Shown: positions 8,653 to 18,687, numbered from the stretch's first letter. The stretch is DNA of 64,000 bases from Gammaproteobacteria bacterium (GCA_029882355.1 JAOUKV010000014.1:1-64000); one strand, 5' to 3'. A program made the numbers and translations. The notes: a model not told the origin generated them from the sequence alone.

Positions 8653-9093
8653 TTATGCCTTTACTTGTGAACGAGCCCAGCTGATTAATTGCTCTTGATT
8701 CATTGCACCTGCCTGTTGTGCAATCACCTTGCCATTTTTGAAGATGGCCAGTGTTGGGATGCTGCGAATACCATAACGTGCAGCAATCGATTGCTCGTTT
8801 TCGGTGTTGAGCTTGCCGAGGCGAATTTGTGGTTCCAGTTGTTGCGCGGCCTGTTCAAAAGCCGGTGCCATCATTTTGCAGGGGCCGCACCAGGGTGCCC
8901 AGAAATCGACCAGTACAGGAATATCGTTGTTATTGATCATGCGGTCAAAATTGCTGCTATTGAGTTCAACCGGGCGGTGATTGAATAAGGGTGCGCCGCA
9001 TTTTCCACAGGTGCCACCAGCGTCAAGTCGATTGGCGGGAATGCGATTAGTGGTTGAGCAGTTGGGGCAGGTGATGTGCACGGGCTGTGTCAT
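8653..9093 (-). CDS. trxC: Thioredoxin TrxC (thioredoxin 2)
   Basis: A 146-residue thioredoxin with the N-terminal zinc-binding extension that defines TrxC: two Cys pairs at C9/C12 and C29/C32. The active site WCGPCK has its Cys at 69 and 72, and the cis-Pro motif SIPTLAIFKNGK follows. It is a cytoplasmic disulfide reductase whose zinc domain senses oxidation. The gene stands 79 bases upstream of the SpmA/B-like gene on the same strand and may be monocistronic. No OxyR-type site could be identified by eye. Confidence 0.95.
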   Translation of the reverse strand: MTQPVHITCPNCSTTNRIPANRLDAGGTCGKCGAPLFNHRPVELNSSNFDRMINNNDIPVLVDFWAPWCGPCKMMAPAFEQAAQQLEPQIRLGKLNTENEQSIAARYGIRSIPTLAIFKNGKVIAQQAGAMNQEQLISWARSQVKA

Positions 9094-9237
9094 AGTGGGT
9101 TCCAGTAGTTCTTTGATTAACAGGAATATTGGGGTGGATAGGAGGATTTCAAGTTTTTAAATAAAAAGAGGTTTTGTATTATCTTTTACAGTGAAATAGC
9201 ATGTGTCTTTAACGATTGTTTTTGATCAGTAATATTT

Positions 9238-9675
9238 ATGTCAAAAAAAGGAACCTATATTGTATTGCTGAAAAGTGAGCAATCAAAAAATATTCAAATT
9301 GGAAGGCTGGCGCAGTTAAATCTGCAGAAGGGGTATTACCTGTACATTGGCAGCGCCTTGGGGCCTGGTGGTGTTCTCTCACGCCTAAAACATCACCATA
9401 GAATTAGCAAAAAGCCGCATTGGCATCTGGATTATTTACGTGCCGAAACTAAATTTTATGCGGCTTATGCTTTGTTTTCGCCGCAGAGAAAGGAGTGTGA
9501 GTGGGCAGAATTAATGGCGAAGAGCGAAGTGGTTATTGAACCTTTAAAAGGCTTTGGCTCATCCGACTGCCAGTGCGACACACATCTTTTTTATTTTTCA
9601 TCTTCTGTGAAGATGGCAAGGGTTATTCAGGGTGTAGAGGGGATCCTGAAAGTTGATGTGGGTTTATTACTTTGA
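9238..9675 (+). CDS. GIY-YIG family (DUF123, Uri-type) nuclease-like protein
   Basis: A 145-residue protein of the DUF123/COG1833 branch of the GIY-YIG superfamily. The paired motifs are GTYIVLL (GIY-like) and GYYLYIGSALGPGGVLSRLKHH (YIG-like). A conserved WHLDYLRAE segment and the C-terminal GFGSSDCQCDTHLFYF, with Cys and His residues typical of the family, follow. Nuclease activity is predicted from the fold and has not been shown for most members. No operon partner: the next gene is convergent. Confidence 0.85.
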   Translation: MSKKGTYIVLLKSEQSKNIQIGRLAQLNLQKGYYLYIGSALGPGGVLSRLKHHHRISKKPHWHLDYLRAETKFYAAYALFSPQRKECEWAELMAKSEVVIEPLKGFGSSDCQCDTHLFYFSSSVKMARVIQGVEGILKVDVGLLL

Positions 9676-9686
9676 TCGATTCTGGG

Positions 9687-10049
9687 CTAACCTAGCAGCG
9701 CATCAATTTTTGACAGTAAGTCTTTGCTTTCAGGTGGTTTGACGACGTAATCTTTTGCGCCCTGACGTTTGGCCCAGACTTTGTCAGTTTCCTGATCCTT
9801 GGTGGTAAGCATGATCACAGGAATGTGTTTAGTCTCAGGATTGGTTGTAATGGTACGCGTTGCCTGGAAGCCGCTGATGCCTGGCATAACCACATCCATA
9901 ACGATCAAGTCGGGTTTTTCGATGATGGACTTTGCAATGCCTTCTTCGCCGCTCACTGCAGGAATAACTTCGTGTCCGGCTGATAACAGAATTTTTGTAG
10001 TGCCTGCGAGTAATGTCGGTGAGTCGTCTACGACTAGAATACGTGCCAT
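9687..10049 (-). CDS. Single-domain response regulator (PilH/CheY-like)
   Basis: A 120-residue stand-alone receiver domain. Acidic pocket residues are in ILVVDDSP, the phosphoacceptor Asp in LIVMDVVMPGISG, the conserved Thr in VIMLTTKD and the Lys in YVVKP. The opening MARILVVDDSPT and the helix 5 region resemble PilH and other twitching-motility receivers, but no pil/chp genes flank it. Start chosen at MARIL, which has an AAGG ribosome binding site 8 bases upstream; a longer start would add ten residues not typical of receivers. The output partner is not in the window. Confidence 0.88.
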   Translation of the reverse strand: MARILVVDDSPTLLAGTTKILLSAGHEVIPAVSGEEGIAKSIIEKPDLIVMDVVMPGISGFQATRTITTNPETKHIPVIMLTTKDQETDKVWAKRQGAKDYVVKPPESKDLLSKIDALLG

Positions 10050-10207
10050 AAATAAAACCTTGATACAGTTAGTTGGCATAAGCCTACAATATATATGAAA
10101 TATATAATAGATTAATTTACGCTAAGTGAGTTTTTAGTTTAATGCGATGATTTATATTTTTGCCAATCCGTTCTATCATGGCGTTTTTAAGGGTGTGAGG
10201 GTGGTGT

Positions 10208-11404
10208 GTGTTCAGTATTTTTTCTTCCATGATAATACCTCTCAGTTTATTAGGGCTGGCTTTTTTTCTGTATCCTGATTTGACTGATCTGCCGAAGTCA
10301 CAGTTGGTGATTATTCAGCTATTGCCGTTGGTTATTGCGGCAATAGGCATGAGCTTGTGTTTGAGATTTAATCGTAGCCTGGTGTTCTTTACTGTATTGG
10401 CTCTGGTTATTGCCTATGTATTAATGCAATGGTATTTGCCGAGGATAGGTTGGGTCGAGACAAAAATCGTCTGGTCGGCCCTATGCGTATTATTGCCATT
10501 AAATATTATGGTGATTTCATTGTTGAAAGAACGCGGCATATTGACATGGTGGGGAGGGAGTCGCTTAGCGTTTTTGCTGTTGCCCATGCTGTTTTTTATT
10601 GTGGTGGCGAAATATTATCCTACAGAATTACTACATATGCTCACCTTACGTTTTGTCGAGATATCTGTAATGAGTCAGGTTAATTTAGCGCAGTTGCCAT
10701 TGGTGGTAATGATGGTCGCGGTGCTGGTTTTAAATGGACGATGGTTTGTGCAGGCGACAGAGCAGAATAGTGCTTTATTTATTGCATTAATTAGCGCTGT
10801 GTTTATGTTGTATTTCAAAAATGATACCGCAACTCAGGCTGTATTTGCCTGCGCCGCCATGTTGATGCTGGTGATTGCTGTTGTGCAGGAATCCTGGAGC
10901 ATGGCGTATATCGACCAGCTAACCAGTTTGCCGGGCAGGCGTGCACTGGAAGAAGAGATGCTTAAGCTGGGCAGCAATTACTCTATTGCCATGATGGATA
11001 TTGATCATTTCAAAAAATTTAATGATTCATATGGTCACGACGCGGGCGATCAGGTGTTGCAAATGGTGGCCGCACGAATCAAGCAGTCAGTTTCCGGGGG
11101 CAAAGCTTTTCGTTATGGCGGGGAAGAATTTACCATCGTCTTTCCGGGCAAAAAAATAGAAGATACATTGGAGGTGCTTGAAGCCGTTCGTGAAAATATT
11201 GGTGGCAGCAAGTTCCAGTTGCGTAAGAAAGATCGTCGCAGGGGTAATGATAAAAAAGATGGCAGTAAAAATGTAGAGGTAACTATCAGTATTGGGGTTG
11301 CTGAACGGAATTTGAGTATGAATATTCCGCATGAGGTTGTGAAGGGTGCGGATAAAGCTTTGTATAGAGCGAAAAAACAGGGAAGAAACAGGGTTTGTAA
11401 GTAG
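10208..11404 (+). CDS. Membrane diguanylate cyclase (GGDEF domain)
   Basis: A 398-residue protein with about seven hydrophobic segments in residues 5-230 and a C-terminal GGDEF domain (about 235-398) that makes cyclic di-GMP. The active-site motif is RYGGEEF (GGEEF at 304-308), preceded by MMDIDHFKKFNDSYGHDAGDQVLQ, with the metal- and substrate-binding residues present. The RxxD inhibitory site normally five residues before GGEEF is absent (that position reads VSGG), so product inhibition may be lacking. Start is GTG, with an ATG seven codons later as an alternative. The GGDEF assignment is certain; the N-terminal sensory input is unknown. Confidence 0.93.
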   Translation: MFSIFSSMIIPLSLLGLAFFLYPDLTDLPKSQLVIIQLLPLVIAAIGMSLCLRFNRSLVFFTVLALVIAYVLMQWYLPRIGWVETKIVWSALCVLLPLNIMVISLLKERGILTWWGGSRLAFLLLPMLFFIVVAKYYPTELLHMLTLRFVEISVMSQVNLAQLPLVVMMVAVLVLNGRWFVQATEQNSALFIALISAVFMLYFKNDTATQAVFACAAMLMLVIAVVQESWSMAYIDQLTSLPGRRALEEEMLKLGSNYSIAMMDIDHFKKFNDSYGHDAGDQVLQMVAARIKQSVSGGKAFRYGGEEFTIVFPGKKIEDTLEVLEAVRENIGGSKFQLRKKDRRRGNDKKDGSKNVEVTISIGVAERNLSMNIPHEVVKGADKALYRAKKQGRNRVCK

Positions 11405-11761
11405 GTGTGTCGACCATAAGCAGGAAATCGAGTGCCGGGCTAGAGGGTATTGCAAGCATTTGACCTTGTCCGAGTAAGGCCATTTTGACTGTTTGTTGGA
11501 GTGAATATGGCATTCTAGACATTAATCTTGAGTGCTTTTATCAGTTTTTTACAAAATTACTGCAAATTAAGCCCAAAACTACTGCTTACTGCCATACATT
11601 CAGGTTAATCTGGTTTATAATCCTGCGGCTAAGTTGCACCCGTACACGTCACCCCAGTGTGATCTTTAAAAAAGGGATATCCGGCAGGTCTGGGTACTCT
11701 GAATTGTGGTTCGTGGACATCTTCGATTCATTGAATAAACCGTATTAGAGTATGTAGGAAT
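11405..11761 (+). promoter_or_regulatory. Long leader/promoter region of the EF-G gene
   Basis: A 357-base stretch without a credible gene. A TATAAT box (11616-11621) with a weak CATACA -35-like hexamer 17 bases upstream would start transcription around 11628 and leave a leader of about 130 bases before the EF-G start. A GATCTTTAAAAAAGGGATAT segment and GC-rich patches occur in this leader, but I could not fold a convincing riboswitch or attenuator by eye. The ATG is preceded by a GTAGGA-like ribosome binding site. An 87-codon frame inside the region was rejected. Confidence 0.4.
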
Positions 11762-13852
11762 ATGACTGATTTAGCCAAGTATAGAAACATAGGTATTTTC
11801 GCTCACGTGGATGCCGGAAAAACAACCACCACGGAACGCATTCTGAAGCTGACCGGTAAGATTCATAAAACCGGTGAAGTGCATGATGGCGAAGCCACTA
11901 CTGATTTCATGGAGCAGGAGCAGGAACGTGGTATTACTATCCAATCGGCGGCAACCAGCTGTGAGTGGAATGGTCACCGTCTGAATATCATCGACACACC
12001 GGGACACGTTGACTTCACGATTGAAGTATACCGTTCACTGAAAGTGCTCGATGGCGGCATCGGTGTATTCTGTGGCTCTGGCGGTGTAGAGCCTCAGTCA
12101 GAAACCAACTGGCGTTATGCTAATGATTCTGAAGTGGCCCGTGTTATTTTTGTAAACAAATTAGACCGTATTGGTGCTGACTTCTACAAGGTTGTCGATC
12201 AGGTTGAAAATGTACTCGGTGCTAATCCACTGGTCATGGTATTGCCAATCGGTATCGAAGACGAGTTCAAAGGTTGTGTTGACCTGTTAACACGCAAAGC
12301 CTGGATATGGGATGACGAAAAAAATCTGTCTGCTTATCGTATTGAAGAAGTGCCTGCCGATATGGTCGATCAGGTTGAAGAGTACCGCGAGCAACTGATC
12401 GAAAAAGCATTAGAGCAAGACGACGATTTGATGGAAAAATATCTGGAAGGTGAAGAGCCTTCTATTGAAGATATTAATAAATGTATTCGTAAAGGTACTA
12501 TCGCACTCGACTTTTTCCCCACTTACTGTGGTTCTGCCTTTAAGGATAAAGGTGTGCAAATGGTTCTGGACGCAGCTGTTGCTTACCTGCCTGATCCAAC
12601 TGAAGTTAAACCACAGCCTGAAGTGGATCTGGAAGGTGAAGAGACTGGCGAATTTGCTATTGTTGATGCTGACAAGCCAATACGCGCATTGGCATTTAAA
12701 ATTATGGATGACCGTTTCGGCGCATTGACCTTTATTCGTATCTACTCTGGTAAATTGAACAAAGGCGATACACTGCTTAATACTTTTACCGGTAAAACTG
12801 AGCGTATTGGCCGTATGGTTGAAATGCATGCTGATGAGCGTATCGAACTTGATCACGCACAAGCCGGTGACATTATCGCTATTGTTGGTATGAAGAATGT
12901 GCAGACTGGTCATACTTTATGTGATCCTAAGCATCCTGCAACACTTGAGCCTATGGTCTTCCCTGATCCCGTCATCTCAATATCTATTTCACCAGACGAT
13001 AAAGGCGCTTCTGAAAAACTCGGTATTGCACTGGGCAAGATGATTAAAGAAGATCCATCATTCCGCGTTGAAACTGATGAAGACAGTGGCGAAACCATTC
13101 TTAAAGGTATGGGTGAGTTACATCTGGATATTAAAGTTGATATTCTGAAACGTACTCACGGTATTTCTGCAACTGTCGGCAAACCTCAGGTGGCTTATCG
13201 TGAAACTATCACTCAGGTGGTTGAAGATAGTTACACGCATAAGAAACAATCAGGTGGTTCAGGTCAGTTCGGTAAAATCGACTACACCGTATCTCCAGGT
13301 GAACCAGGCAGTGGTTTTGAATTTGAATCTACTGTAACCGGTGGTAATGTGCCTCGTGAATTCTGGCCTGCAGTAGAAAAAGGCTTTGAAAAGATGAAGG
13401 ACAAAGGCGTACTCGCTGGTTACCCTTGTCTGGATTTTAAAGTGACTTTAACTGATGGTTCATTCCATGCGGTGGATTCATCCGCTGTAGCATTTGAATT
13501 GGCAGCCATGGCGGCTTACCGTCAGTCTATGCCTAAGGCTGGCCCACAGTTGATGGAGCCGATCATGAAGGTTGATGTGTTCACACCAGACGATCACGTT
13601 GGTGATGTTATTGGCGACCTTAACCGTCGTCGTGGCATGATCAAATCACAGGAGCCAGGTGTAACTGGCGTTCGCATTAAAGCAGAATGTCCGCTGAGCG
13701 AAATGTTTGGTTACATTGGCACATTGCGTACCATGACATCAGGTCGTGGTCAGTTCTCGATGGAATTCCTGCACTACATGCCATGTCCTAAGAACGTAGC
13801 AGAAGCAGTGATCACGGAAAACAAAGAACGTGAGGCGGCGAAAAAGAAATAA
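11762..13852 (+). CDS. fusA2: Elongation factor G paralogue (EF-G2 type)
   Basis: A 696-residue translational GTPase with all five EF-G domains. G motifs are [12 protein letters not shown] (G1), the RGITIQSAA effector loop (G2), DTPGHVD (G3) and NKLD (G4). The domain IV loop and the C-terminal [21 protein letters not shown] are intact. It stands alone, not beside rpsL, rpsG and tuf. The sequence, opening [20 protein letters not shown], resembles the second EF-G of Vibrio, Shewanella and Pseudomonas (fusA2 type), a group in which one paralogue has been linked to ribosome recycling. Whether this copy does elongation, recycling or both cannot be decided without knowing the other EF-G genes of the genome. 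Confidence 0.9.
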   Translation: MTDLAKYRNIGIFAHVDAGKTTTTERILKLTGKIHKTGEVHDGEATTDFMEQEQERGITIQSAATSCEWNGHRLNIIDTPGHVDFTIEVYRSLKVLDGGIGVFCGSGGVEPQSETNWRYANDSEVARVIFVNKLDRIGADFYKVVDQVENVLGANPLVMVLPIGIEDEFKGCVDLLTRKAWIWDDEKNLSAYRIEEVPADMVDQVEEYREQLIEKALEQDDDLMEKYLEGEEPSIEDINKCIRKGTIALDFFPTYCGSAFKDKGVQMVLDAAVAYLPDPTEVKPQPEVDLEGEETGEFAIVDADKPIRALAFKIMDDRFGALTFIRIYSGKLNKGDTLLNTFTGKTERIGRMVEMHADERIELDHAQAGDIIAIVGMKNVQTGHTLCDPKHPATLEPMVFPDPVISISISPDDKGASEKLGIALGKMIKEDPSFRVETDEDSGETILKGMGELHLDIKVDILKRTHGISATVGKPQVAYRETITQVVEDSYTHKKQSGGSGQFGKIDYTVSPGEPGSGFEFESTVTGGNVPREFWPAVEKGFEKMKDKGVLAGYPCLDFKVTLTDGSFHAVDSSAVAFELAAMAAYRQSMPKAGPQLMEPIMKVDVFTPDDHVGDVIGDLNRRRGMIKSQEPGVTGVRIKAECPLSEMFGYIGTLRTMTSGRGQFSMEFLHYMPCPKNVAEAVITENKEREAAKKK

Positions 13853-13874
13853 TTTCTTTTTTGATGTTGAAATT

Positions 13875-13905
13875 AAAAAGGGTCGGTTTTTACCGGCCCT
13901 TTTTT
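13875..13905 (+). terminator. Rho-independent terminator after EF-G
   Basis: A stem of GGGTCGGT with ACCGGCCC (one G-T pair), extended by A-T pairs, encloses a short T loop and is followed by a run of six T. It sits 23 bases after the EF-G stop codon and closes that transcription unit before the UDG gene. Confidence 0.85.
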
Positions 13906-13937
13906 ATGGCTAAATATATAGCTAGTATTAAAGTGTG

Positions 13938-14540
13938 ATGACAAACGCAGATATAAAAAAACACCAGCAGGCTTTACGCGCCTGTCGCAAATGCCCTGAT
14001 ATGATTCCGCCAGTGATCACTGGCGTGCCGGTAAAATCAAAAATAATTCTAATTGGCCAGGCGCCGGGTGATCGCGAAGGTGAGCTAGGGAGGCCTTTCG
14101 GCTGGACAGCAGGAAAAACTCTATTTAAATGGTTTTCATCGATTGGCCTGGAAGAAGAGCAATTCCGTCAGCAGATTTATATTGCAGCCGTGTGTCGTTG
14201 TTTTCCCGGGAAAAAACCGAAAGGCGGCGACCGTGTGCCGAGCAAGCAAGAAATTGAACAATGCAAATCCTGGTTAGAAGCAGAGTTCGATTTAATGAAG
14301 CCTGTGTTAGTACTGCCGATAGGGAAATTAGCTATATCGCAATTTATTGAGGTAGATAAGTTGATCAATGTGATTGGTCAATCATTTAAAAAAGAAATTG
14401 GCGGGCGAACTATAGATGTTATTCCACTGCCTCATCCATCTGGTGCGTCAACATGGCACCAAGGGCCTCCAGGAAAAGATTTGCTTGAACAGGCTTTAAA
14501 ACTTATTGAGAAACATGATGAATGGCGTGCATTATTATGA
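13938..14540 (+). CDS. Uracil-DNA glycosylase family protein (Fe-S type)
   Basis: A 200-residue protein of the UDG superfamily, families 4/5. The N-terminal CRKC pair (C16, C19), a Cys pair in AAVCRCF and a Cys in EIEQCKSW could bind a 4Fe-4S cluster as in family 4 enzymes. Motif A is GQAPGDREGELGRPF and motif B is PLPHPSG, with His in the expected place. It would remove uracil or related bases from DNA. Start chosen at the ATG directly following an in-frame GTG. It lies behind the EF-G terminator and is convergent with msrA. Confidence 0.87.
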   Translation: MTNADIKKHQQALRACRKCPDMIPPVITGVPVKSKIILIGQAPGDREGELGRPFGWTAGKTLFKWFSSIGLEEEQFRQQIYIAAVCRCFPGKKPKGGDRVPSKQEIEQCKSWLEAEFDLMKPVLVLPIGKLAISQFIEVDKLINVIGQSFKKEIGGRTIDVIPLPHPSGASTWHQGPPGKDLLEQALKLIEKHDEWRALL

Positions 14541-14544
14541 GTCT

Positions 14545-15183
14545 TTACTCAGGATAAGTAATACCGATGCCGCCTAAGCCACAATAACCATTAGGATTTT
14601 TTGCCAGGTATTGCTGGTGATAATCTTCGGCATAATAAAATTCGGTAGCGCTCAATATTTCAGTGGTAATTTTGGGCTGCTTAGCGAATAACAAAGCCTG
14701 TTGATAAAAATCGCGACTGGCTTCAGCCTGCTTTTGTTGTTCGTCGGAATAAGTGTAAATGCCTGAACGATATTGCGTACCGCAGTCATTTCCCTGCTGC
14801 ATTCCCTGTGTTGGATTATGTGATTGCCAGAATACTTTTAAAAGCGTTTGATAGCTGATGACTGCCGGGTCAAAAACAATAAACACAACTTCATTATGCG
14901 CGGTCATACCAGAGCACACTTCCTGATAAGTCGGGTTGGGCGTGTAACCGGCGGCATAACCTACGGCTGTAGTATAAACTCCATCAAGTTGCCAGAAAAC
15001 TTTTTCAGCCCCCCAGAAACAACCTAGGCCAAACTGGGCAAATTGCAAATGATCAGGGAAAGGCGGCTGTAAAGGCATGTTATTAACAGCATGCTGAGCT
15101 GGCACCAGCATTTTGTGCTCGCGTCCGACTAGTGCATCCTCCCTGCTGGGTAAGCTGACGTTACTGTGCAGAAGAATAGACAT
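14545..15183 (-). CDS. msrA: Peptide methionine sulfoxide reductase MsrA
   Basis: A 212-residue protein, the same length as E. coli MsrA and alignable end to end. The catalytic motif [10 protein letters not shown], the [12 protein letters not shown] substrate region and the C-terminal resolving region [12 protein letters not shown] are present. It reduces S-epimer methionine sulfoxide in proteins. Start chosen at MSILLHSN, 4 bases after the stop codon of the YihY-like gene; an upstream extension of the frame overlaps that gene and is not family-like. It is probably co-transcribed with the two genes upstream on the same strand. Confidence 0.96.
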   Translation of the reverse strand: MSILLHSNVSLPSREDALVGREHKMLVPAQHAVNNMPLQPPFPDHLQFAQFGLGCFWGAEKVFWQLDGVYTTAVGYAAGYTPNPTYQEVCSGMTAHNEVVFIVFDPAVISYQTLLKVFWQSHNPTQGMQQGNDCGTQYRSGIYTYSDEQQKQAEASRDFYQQALLFAKQPKITTEILSATEFYYAEDYHQQYLAKNPNGYCGLGGIGITYPE

Positions 15184-15187
15184 GGCT

Positions 15188-16522
15188 TTATTTCTCAATG
15201 CTATTGTTAGTAATGAGTTCGCGCAGAGACATATGATGTGTCGTCTGTTTGATTGACTCATCAATATGATCACACAATTCATCAATAATATTTTCTGAAT
15301 TGATGGTGCCAATATTAGAATAGCTGGATTCATTCTGTCGTCTTATCGATTCGATGATTCGGACAATAGAAATGTTTTCCAGTGATTGGCTAGGGAGATA
15401 CGACGTATCCCGTTCCTGATGACGATAAATTAATTTATCAAATTCCAGTGCATGCAATATTTCAGCAAGCACATCATTAGAAATGTTTAAAGTGTCTGAA
15501 AGCTCACTTGATGTCCAGGCCGTAGTGTTGTCATGAAAGCTTTTTGCAATATGATACATAACCAGTAGTGCAATTTTTTCCTTCATACGACTGCTTAGGT
15601 GTGAAAGATTTTGTCCTGCCGGGATTTTGTCAGGATGCTGGTGGTAATAGGATATGGAAGCGCCTATTAATAAAATTAGCCAGCTTAAATAAAGCCAGAT
15701 CATAAATAGAACCAGAATAGCAAAGCTTGAATAAACAGCAGTATAGTTGCCAGAACTAACAACAAAGGATGCAAATAACCAGCCTGTGGTTTCCCATAAG
15801 ATACCCGCAATAAATGCGCCAGTTAGAGCAGATCGAAATTTAACCCTGGTATTAGGTACCAGTAAATAAACAACAGTGAAAGCTGCAATCACTAAAGCAT
15901 AGGGCAGAAGGCTACCGGTGCCCGTAATAATCGTGCCAAGGTGTTCAGTGTGTGAGAGTTTATTGATGATAGTGGAGCTGGTGATTGCGGCGGTAATGGC
16001 TATCGCAGAAAATACCAAAATTGGGCCAATCATGATAACGCTTAGGTAATCACTAATTCGCTGGCCAAAACCACGGTATTCAGTGATATGCCAGGTGTAA
16101 TTAAAAGCACGTTCTATTTTATGTATGAGCGTTATCACGGTATAAAATAAAAGCGCAATCCCCATGATACCTAAAAGTCCGACGTCGATATTATCAACAA
16201 AAGTAATAATCTGATTGGTGATGCGTGCGCCTTGTTCGCCCAGCGGCAAAAGTAAATGCAAAAGCAGTGGTTCTATCTGGTTGTGCAAACCAAAAACTTT
16301 TAAAATAGAAAAACCGACGGCCATGGTCGGTATCATGGAAAGCAGGGTAGTGTAAACCAGACTCATAGCGCGCAAAGTTGGCAGGCCATCAGAGAGGTCG
16401 TATATAACCGCCTGTAATATACGCAGATATATAACAACAGTACGCTTCCATATTGGCAGGTGCTCTAATTTAACCTCCCATAAAACCTGGTGAACTTTAT
16501 TTTTCAAATAAGCTAAAGGCAT
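15188..16522 (-). CDS. YihY/UPF0761 family inner membrane protein
   Basis: A 444-residue protein with the YihY/BrkB fold: six to seven membrane segments within about residues 35-280. Family motifs include [25 protein letters not shown] and [20 protein letters not shown], then the [27 protein letters not shown] segment. A cytoplasmic C-terminal part (about 310-444) looks like a winged-helix domain. Older databases call it 'ribonuclease BN', which is wrong for this family. Role unknown; envelope-related functions have been suggested for relatives. Spaced 4 bases from msrA and 3 from the thioredoxin-fold gene. Confidence 0.9.
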   Translation of the reverse strand: MPLAYLKNKVHQVLWEVKLEHLPIWKRTVVIYLRILQAVIYDLSDGLPTLRAMSLVYTTLLSMIPTMAVGFSILKVFGLHNQIEPLLLHLLLPLGEQGARITNQIITFVDNIDVGLLGIMGIALLFYTVITLIHKIERAFNYTWHITEYRGFGQRISDYLSVIMIGPILVFSAIAITAAITSSTIINKLSHTEHLGTIITGTGSLLPYALVIAAFTVVYLLVPNTRVKFRSALTGAFIAGILWETTGWLFASFVVSSGNYTAVYSSFAILVLFMIWLYLSWLILLIGASISYYHQHPDKIPAGQNLSHLSSRMKEKIALLVMYHIAKSFHDNTTAWTSSELSDTLNISNDVLAEILHALEFDKLIYRHQERDTSYLPSQSLENISIVRIIESIRRQNESSYSNIGTINSENIIDELCDHIDESIKQTTHHMSLRELITNNSIEK

Positions 16523-16525
16523 GAC

Positions 16526-17542
16526 TTAGTTAGTTTTTCGCTGTTTTAATTGCCAGGATTGAAAGTTTTTATCAGTTAAATAGCCACCCTGATTTATATA
16601 AGTAAGCACGCCGAGTAATCTGTAAAATTTCACAACGGAATCAATGCGTATAATTTCTTTACCACTACTGTCAAAAAATATGAGTGTTGGCGCGTGAAAT
16701 AAACCAAGTTGTTTGGCCCAGTCTTTAGCTGTCGTTGAGTAACCGTCAGGTGTGATGACAGGTGTATCTGACCACATATTCAGTTGCACACTATTCATCT
16801 TTTCGAGTTGAGCAAGTATGTCAGGCTGGTTGAGTGGGGAGCTGTGCAGCAAGTCGCAGGCGTGGCAATTGCCCTGTTCAAAAGAGACCATTAAAGGCTG
16901 TTTATTCTTGTTGATGAGAGCTTTCAGGTCGTAAGGCGGATTTATGAAAAACTCTCTTTCATTAAGACCTTTTTCAAGAAAAAATAAACCTATTTCTGCA
17001 CGTGCAAGATAATCTCGAAAACGTTCTTTTAGATAAAAACCTTCAGTGACATATTTTAGAGCAGCGCGAAACTTATAAGGTGGGTAATAGCCGCGAAGCC
17101 TGAAAACAGGTTTGCCTTTTCGGTCATAAAATATCAAAGAAGGAGTGAAGTTGGTATCGTAGTGAAGAGAAAGATCTCGCTCGGTGTATTCTTTCCCATC
17201 AGTATCGACAATATCCATATTGCTCCAGATATTGATATTTATCAGGTCATAATTTTTTTGAGTGTAATGTTCGATATCCTTATTACCGAGGCTATTTTTG
17301 ATGAACTGCTCACAGTAACTGCAGCGAGCCTGGCCAAAATAAACTATCAGGCCATTCTTTCCAGAATCGAGAGCATGATTAAGGTCTTCACCCAAATCGC
17401 CCGATGATTTTTTAAACCATTCAGGGTATTTTAGATTGTCGGCAAGTGGGGCGTCATCAAAATCGAGATGGTCGATATCGATCTCGGCGAATGTTGAGTC
17501 TGACAGAATGCAGAGTGTAATGGCGAATAAAATAATTTTCAT
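16526..17542 (-). CDS. Exported protein with two thioredoxin-like domains
   Basis: A 338-residue protein with a signal peptide (cleavage after STFA) and two consecutive thioredoxin-like domains. The first carries CSYC in GLIVYFGQARCSYCEQF-like context (about residue 73), the second CHAC in SFEQGNCHACDLL (about residue 231). Both domains share the layout 'SW/WSDT...FTPSLIFYDRKGKPVFRLRGYY' versus 'FHAPTLIFFDSSGKEIIRI', which suggests an internal duplication. It resembles SoxW/DsbD-gamma-like periplasmic thioredoxins. A role in periplasmic disulfide reduction fits the neighbour msrA, but that is inference. Confidence 0.8.
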   Translation of the reverse strand: MKIILFAITLCILSDSTFAEIDIDHLDFDDAPLADNLKYPEWFKKSSGDLGEDLNHALDSGKNGLIVYFGQARCSYCEQFIKNSLGNKDIEHYTQKNYDLININIWSNMDIVDTDGKEYTERDLSLHYDTNFTPSLIFYDRKGKPVFRLRGYYPPYKFRAALKYVTEGFYLKERFRDYLARAEIGLFFLEKGLNEREFFINPPYDLKALINKNKQPLMVSFEQGNCHACDLLHSSPLNQPDILAQLEKMNSVQLNMWSDTPVITPDGYSTTAKDWAKQLGLFHAPTLIFFDSSGKEIIRIDSVVKFYRLLGVLTYINQGGYLTDKNFQSWQLKQRKTN

Positions 17543-17656
17543 ATAAAGAGCATATTAGAAGGCTTCATGAATAAATGCTGTTTAGTAAATACCCGTTTTG
17601 TGCAAGCATTATAAATGCCTTGAGTGTAATGCATTTAATGCAGTGGGCTGTAATTA

Positions 17657-17896
17657 TTACAGCCACTCCAGAAGATAATAGATAGCCTGTCCTTCTGAAG
17701 ATTTTGAGGGACCACTGACTCTGGCTGCATAGCGTTTATTATCAGGATCAGCGGCATCAACAGCCGCAGCGGCGGTAGCCATAATTTCTACGCAGCCTGC
17801 AGCAAATCGGTTACGACTGCGACGTGGAACATAGACAACGGCGAATTCCATGTTGGAAACATTGGTTTCAGGATCTGGTGGAATAATGCCGCGCAT
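17657..17896 (-). CDS. Small hypothetical protein downstream of the YqhA-family gene
   Basis: A 79-residue protein with no membrane segment. It has a basic stretch (VPRRSRNRFAAGC), a small-residue run (ATAAAAVDAADPDNKRYAARV) and a C-terminal QAIYYLLEWL. Its ATG is 4 bases after the stop codon of the YqhA-family gene, so translation is probably coupled. No clear ribosome binding site of its own is visible. I do not recognise a family; the sequence composition looks coding, and the arrangement supports a real gene. Confidence 0.55.
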   Translation of the reverse strand: MRGIIPPDPETNVSNMEFAVVYVPRRSRNRFAAGCVEIMATAAAAVDAADPDNKRYAARVSGPSKSSEGQAIYYLLEWL

Positions 17897-17900
17897 AAGT

Positions 17901-18392
17901 TTAGTGCTGGTTCATTTTATCAACGACAGCCATGCCCATTGCGGATACCACAAAGGTCAAATGAATAAGTACGTACCACATGAGTTTTTCATTATCGATA
18001 TGATCTGCATTCATAAAGGCCTTGAGCAAATGAATGGATGAAATAGCGACAATGGAAGCCGCAACTTTCTGCTTGAGTGAGCCAGAGTCCATCTTGCCCA
18101 GCCAGGCAAGTTTTTCACTGCCTTCTTTAATATCAATGGTAGAGACAAAGTTTTCATAGCCGCTGAGCATCACCATCACCAATAGGCCACCGACCAGCGC
18201 AATATCTATCAGGCTGAGAATCAGCAGTACGACCTCAGTTTCTTTCATGCTAAAAAGTATCGGAAGCGTATGGAATATTTCCTGAAAAAATTTGATACCA
18301 AGAATGATAAGACCAAGGCTCAGGCCCATGTAAATAGGTGCCAGTATCCAGCGACTGGCATATAGAATAGTTTCTGCGGTGCGTTCGATCAT
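17901..18392 (-). CDS. YqhA family (TIGR00645/UPF0114) inner membrane protein
   Basis: A 163-residue protein with four predicted membrane segments (about 15-37, 50-70, 108-126, 134-156). The UPF0114 motifs [20 protein letters not shown] and SGYENFVS are clear, with the [30 protein letters not shown] segment following. Function of the family is unknown. It is transcribed away from slyD, with a 295-base divergent intergenic region between them. Confidence 0.92.
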   Translation of the reverse strand: MIERTAETILYASRWILAPIYMGLSLGLIILGIKFFQEIFHTLPILFSMKETEVVLLILSLIDIALVGGLLVMVMLSGYENFVSTIDIKEGSEKLAWLGKMDSGSLKQKVAASIVAISSIHLLKAFMNADHIDNEKLMWYVLIHLTFVVSAMGMAVVDKMNQH

Positions 18393-18687
18393 GATAATAA
18401 GACTTGAATGTCAGTTGTTGGTTAATGATTAATATATGCTACGCCAGCATAGATCTTGTTTGGTGACCTATATCAAGCAGTTATTTTGCTCCTTATTGTA
18501 CCGTAGAATGCGTGTGGCATGCGTATATTGGCCTATACCTGCCTGGCTCTCCTGTGATGATTTGAGGTTGAAAGAGCCCATTTTATTGTGAGAGATTCAG
18601 GATATTAGCGCCGCGAAGACCCAAACTACCGATTTTTTGCCAATTCTGATAAAATTTGCCCCCCTAAACAATACTTGGATACCAATA
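18393..18687. other. Divergent intergenic region between YqhA-family gene and slyD
   Basis: 295 bases with no credible gene. It should hold the promoters of both divergent genes. A TGATAAAAT sequence about 40 bases before the slyD ATG is a possible -10 region, without a good -35 at the right distance. No palindromic operator or RNA fold stood out. Confidence 0.35.

Noticed and set aside
11485..11748. An 87-codon open frame before the EF-G gene
   Set aside because: Composition (many Cys, Phe, Trp and Ile in no pattern), no ribosome binding site, and location in a probable leader. It looks like a chance frame.
12410..12913. Minus-strand frame of 167 codons inside the EF-G gene
   Set aside because: It is the antisense shadow of a strongly conserved gene and has a random-looking product.
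14545..15333. A longer MsrA start with 50 extra N-terminal residues
   Set aside because: The extension overlaps the YihY-like gene and is not found in MsrA. The ATG at 15183 gives the family length.
15188..16522. Annotation as ribonuclease BN
   Set aside because: Several membrane segments and YihY motifs; the RNase BN name in databases is a known error for this family.
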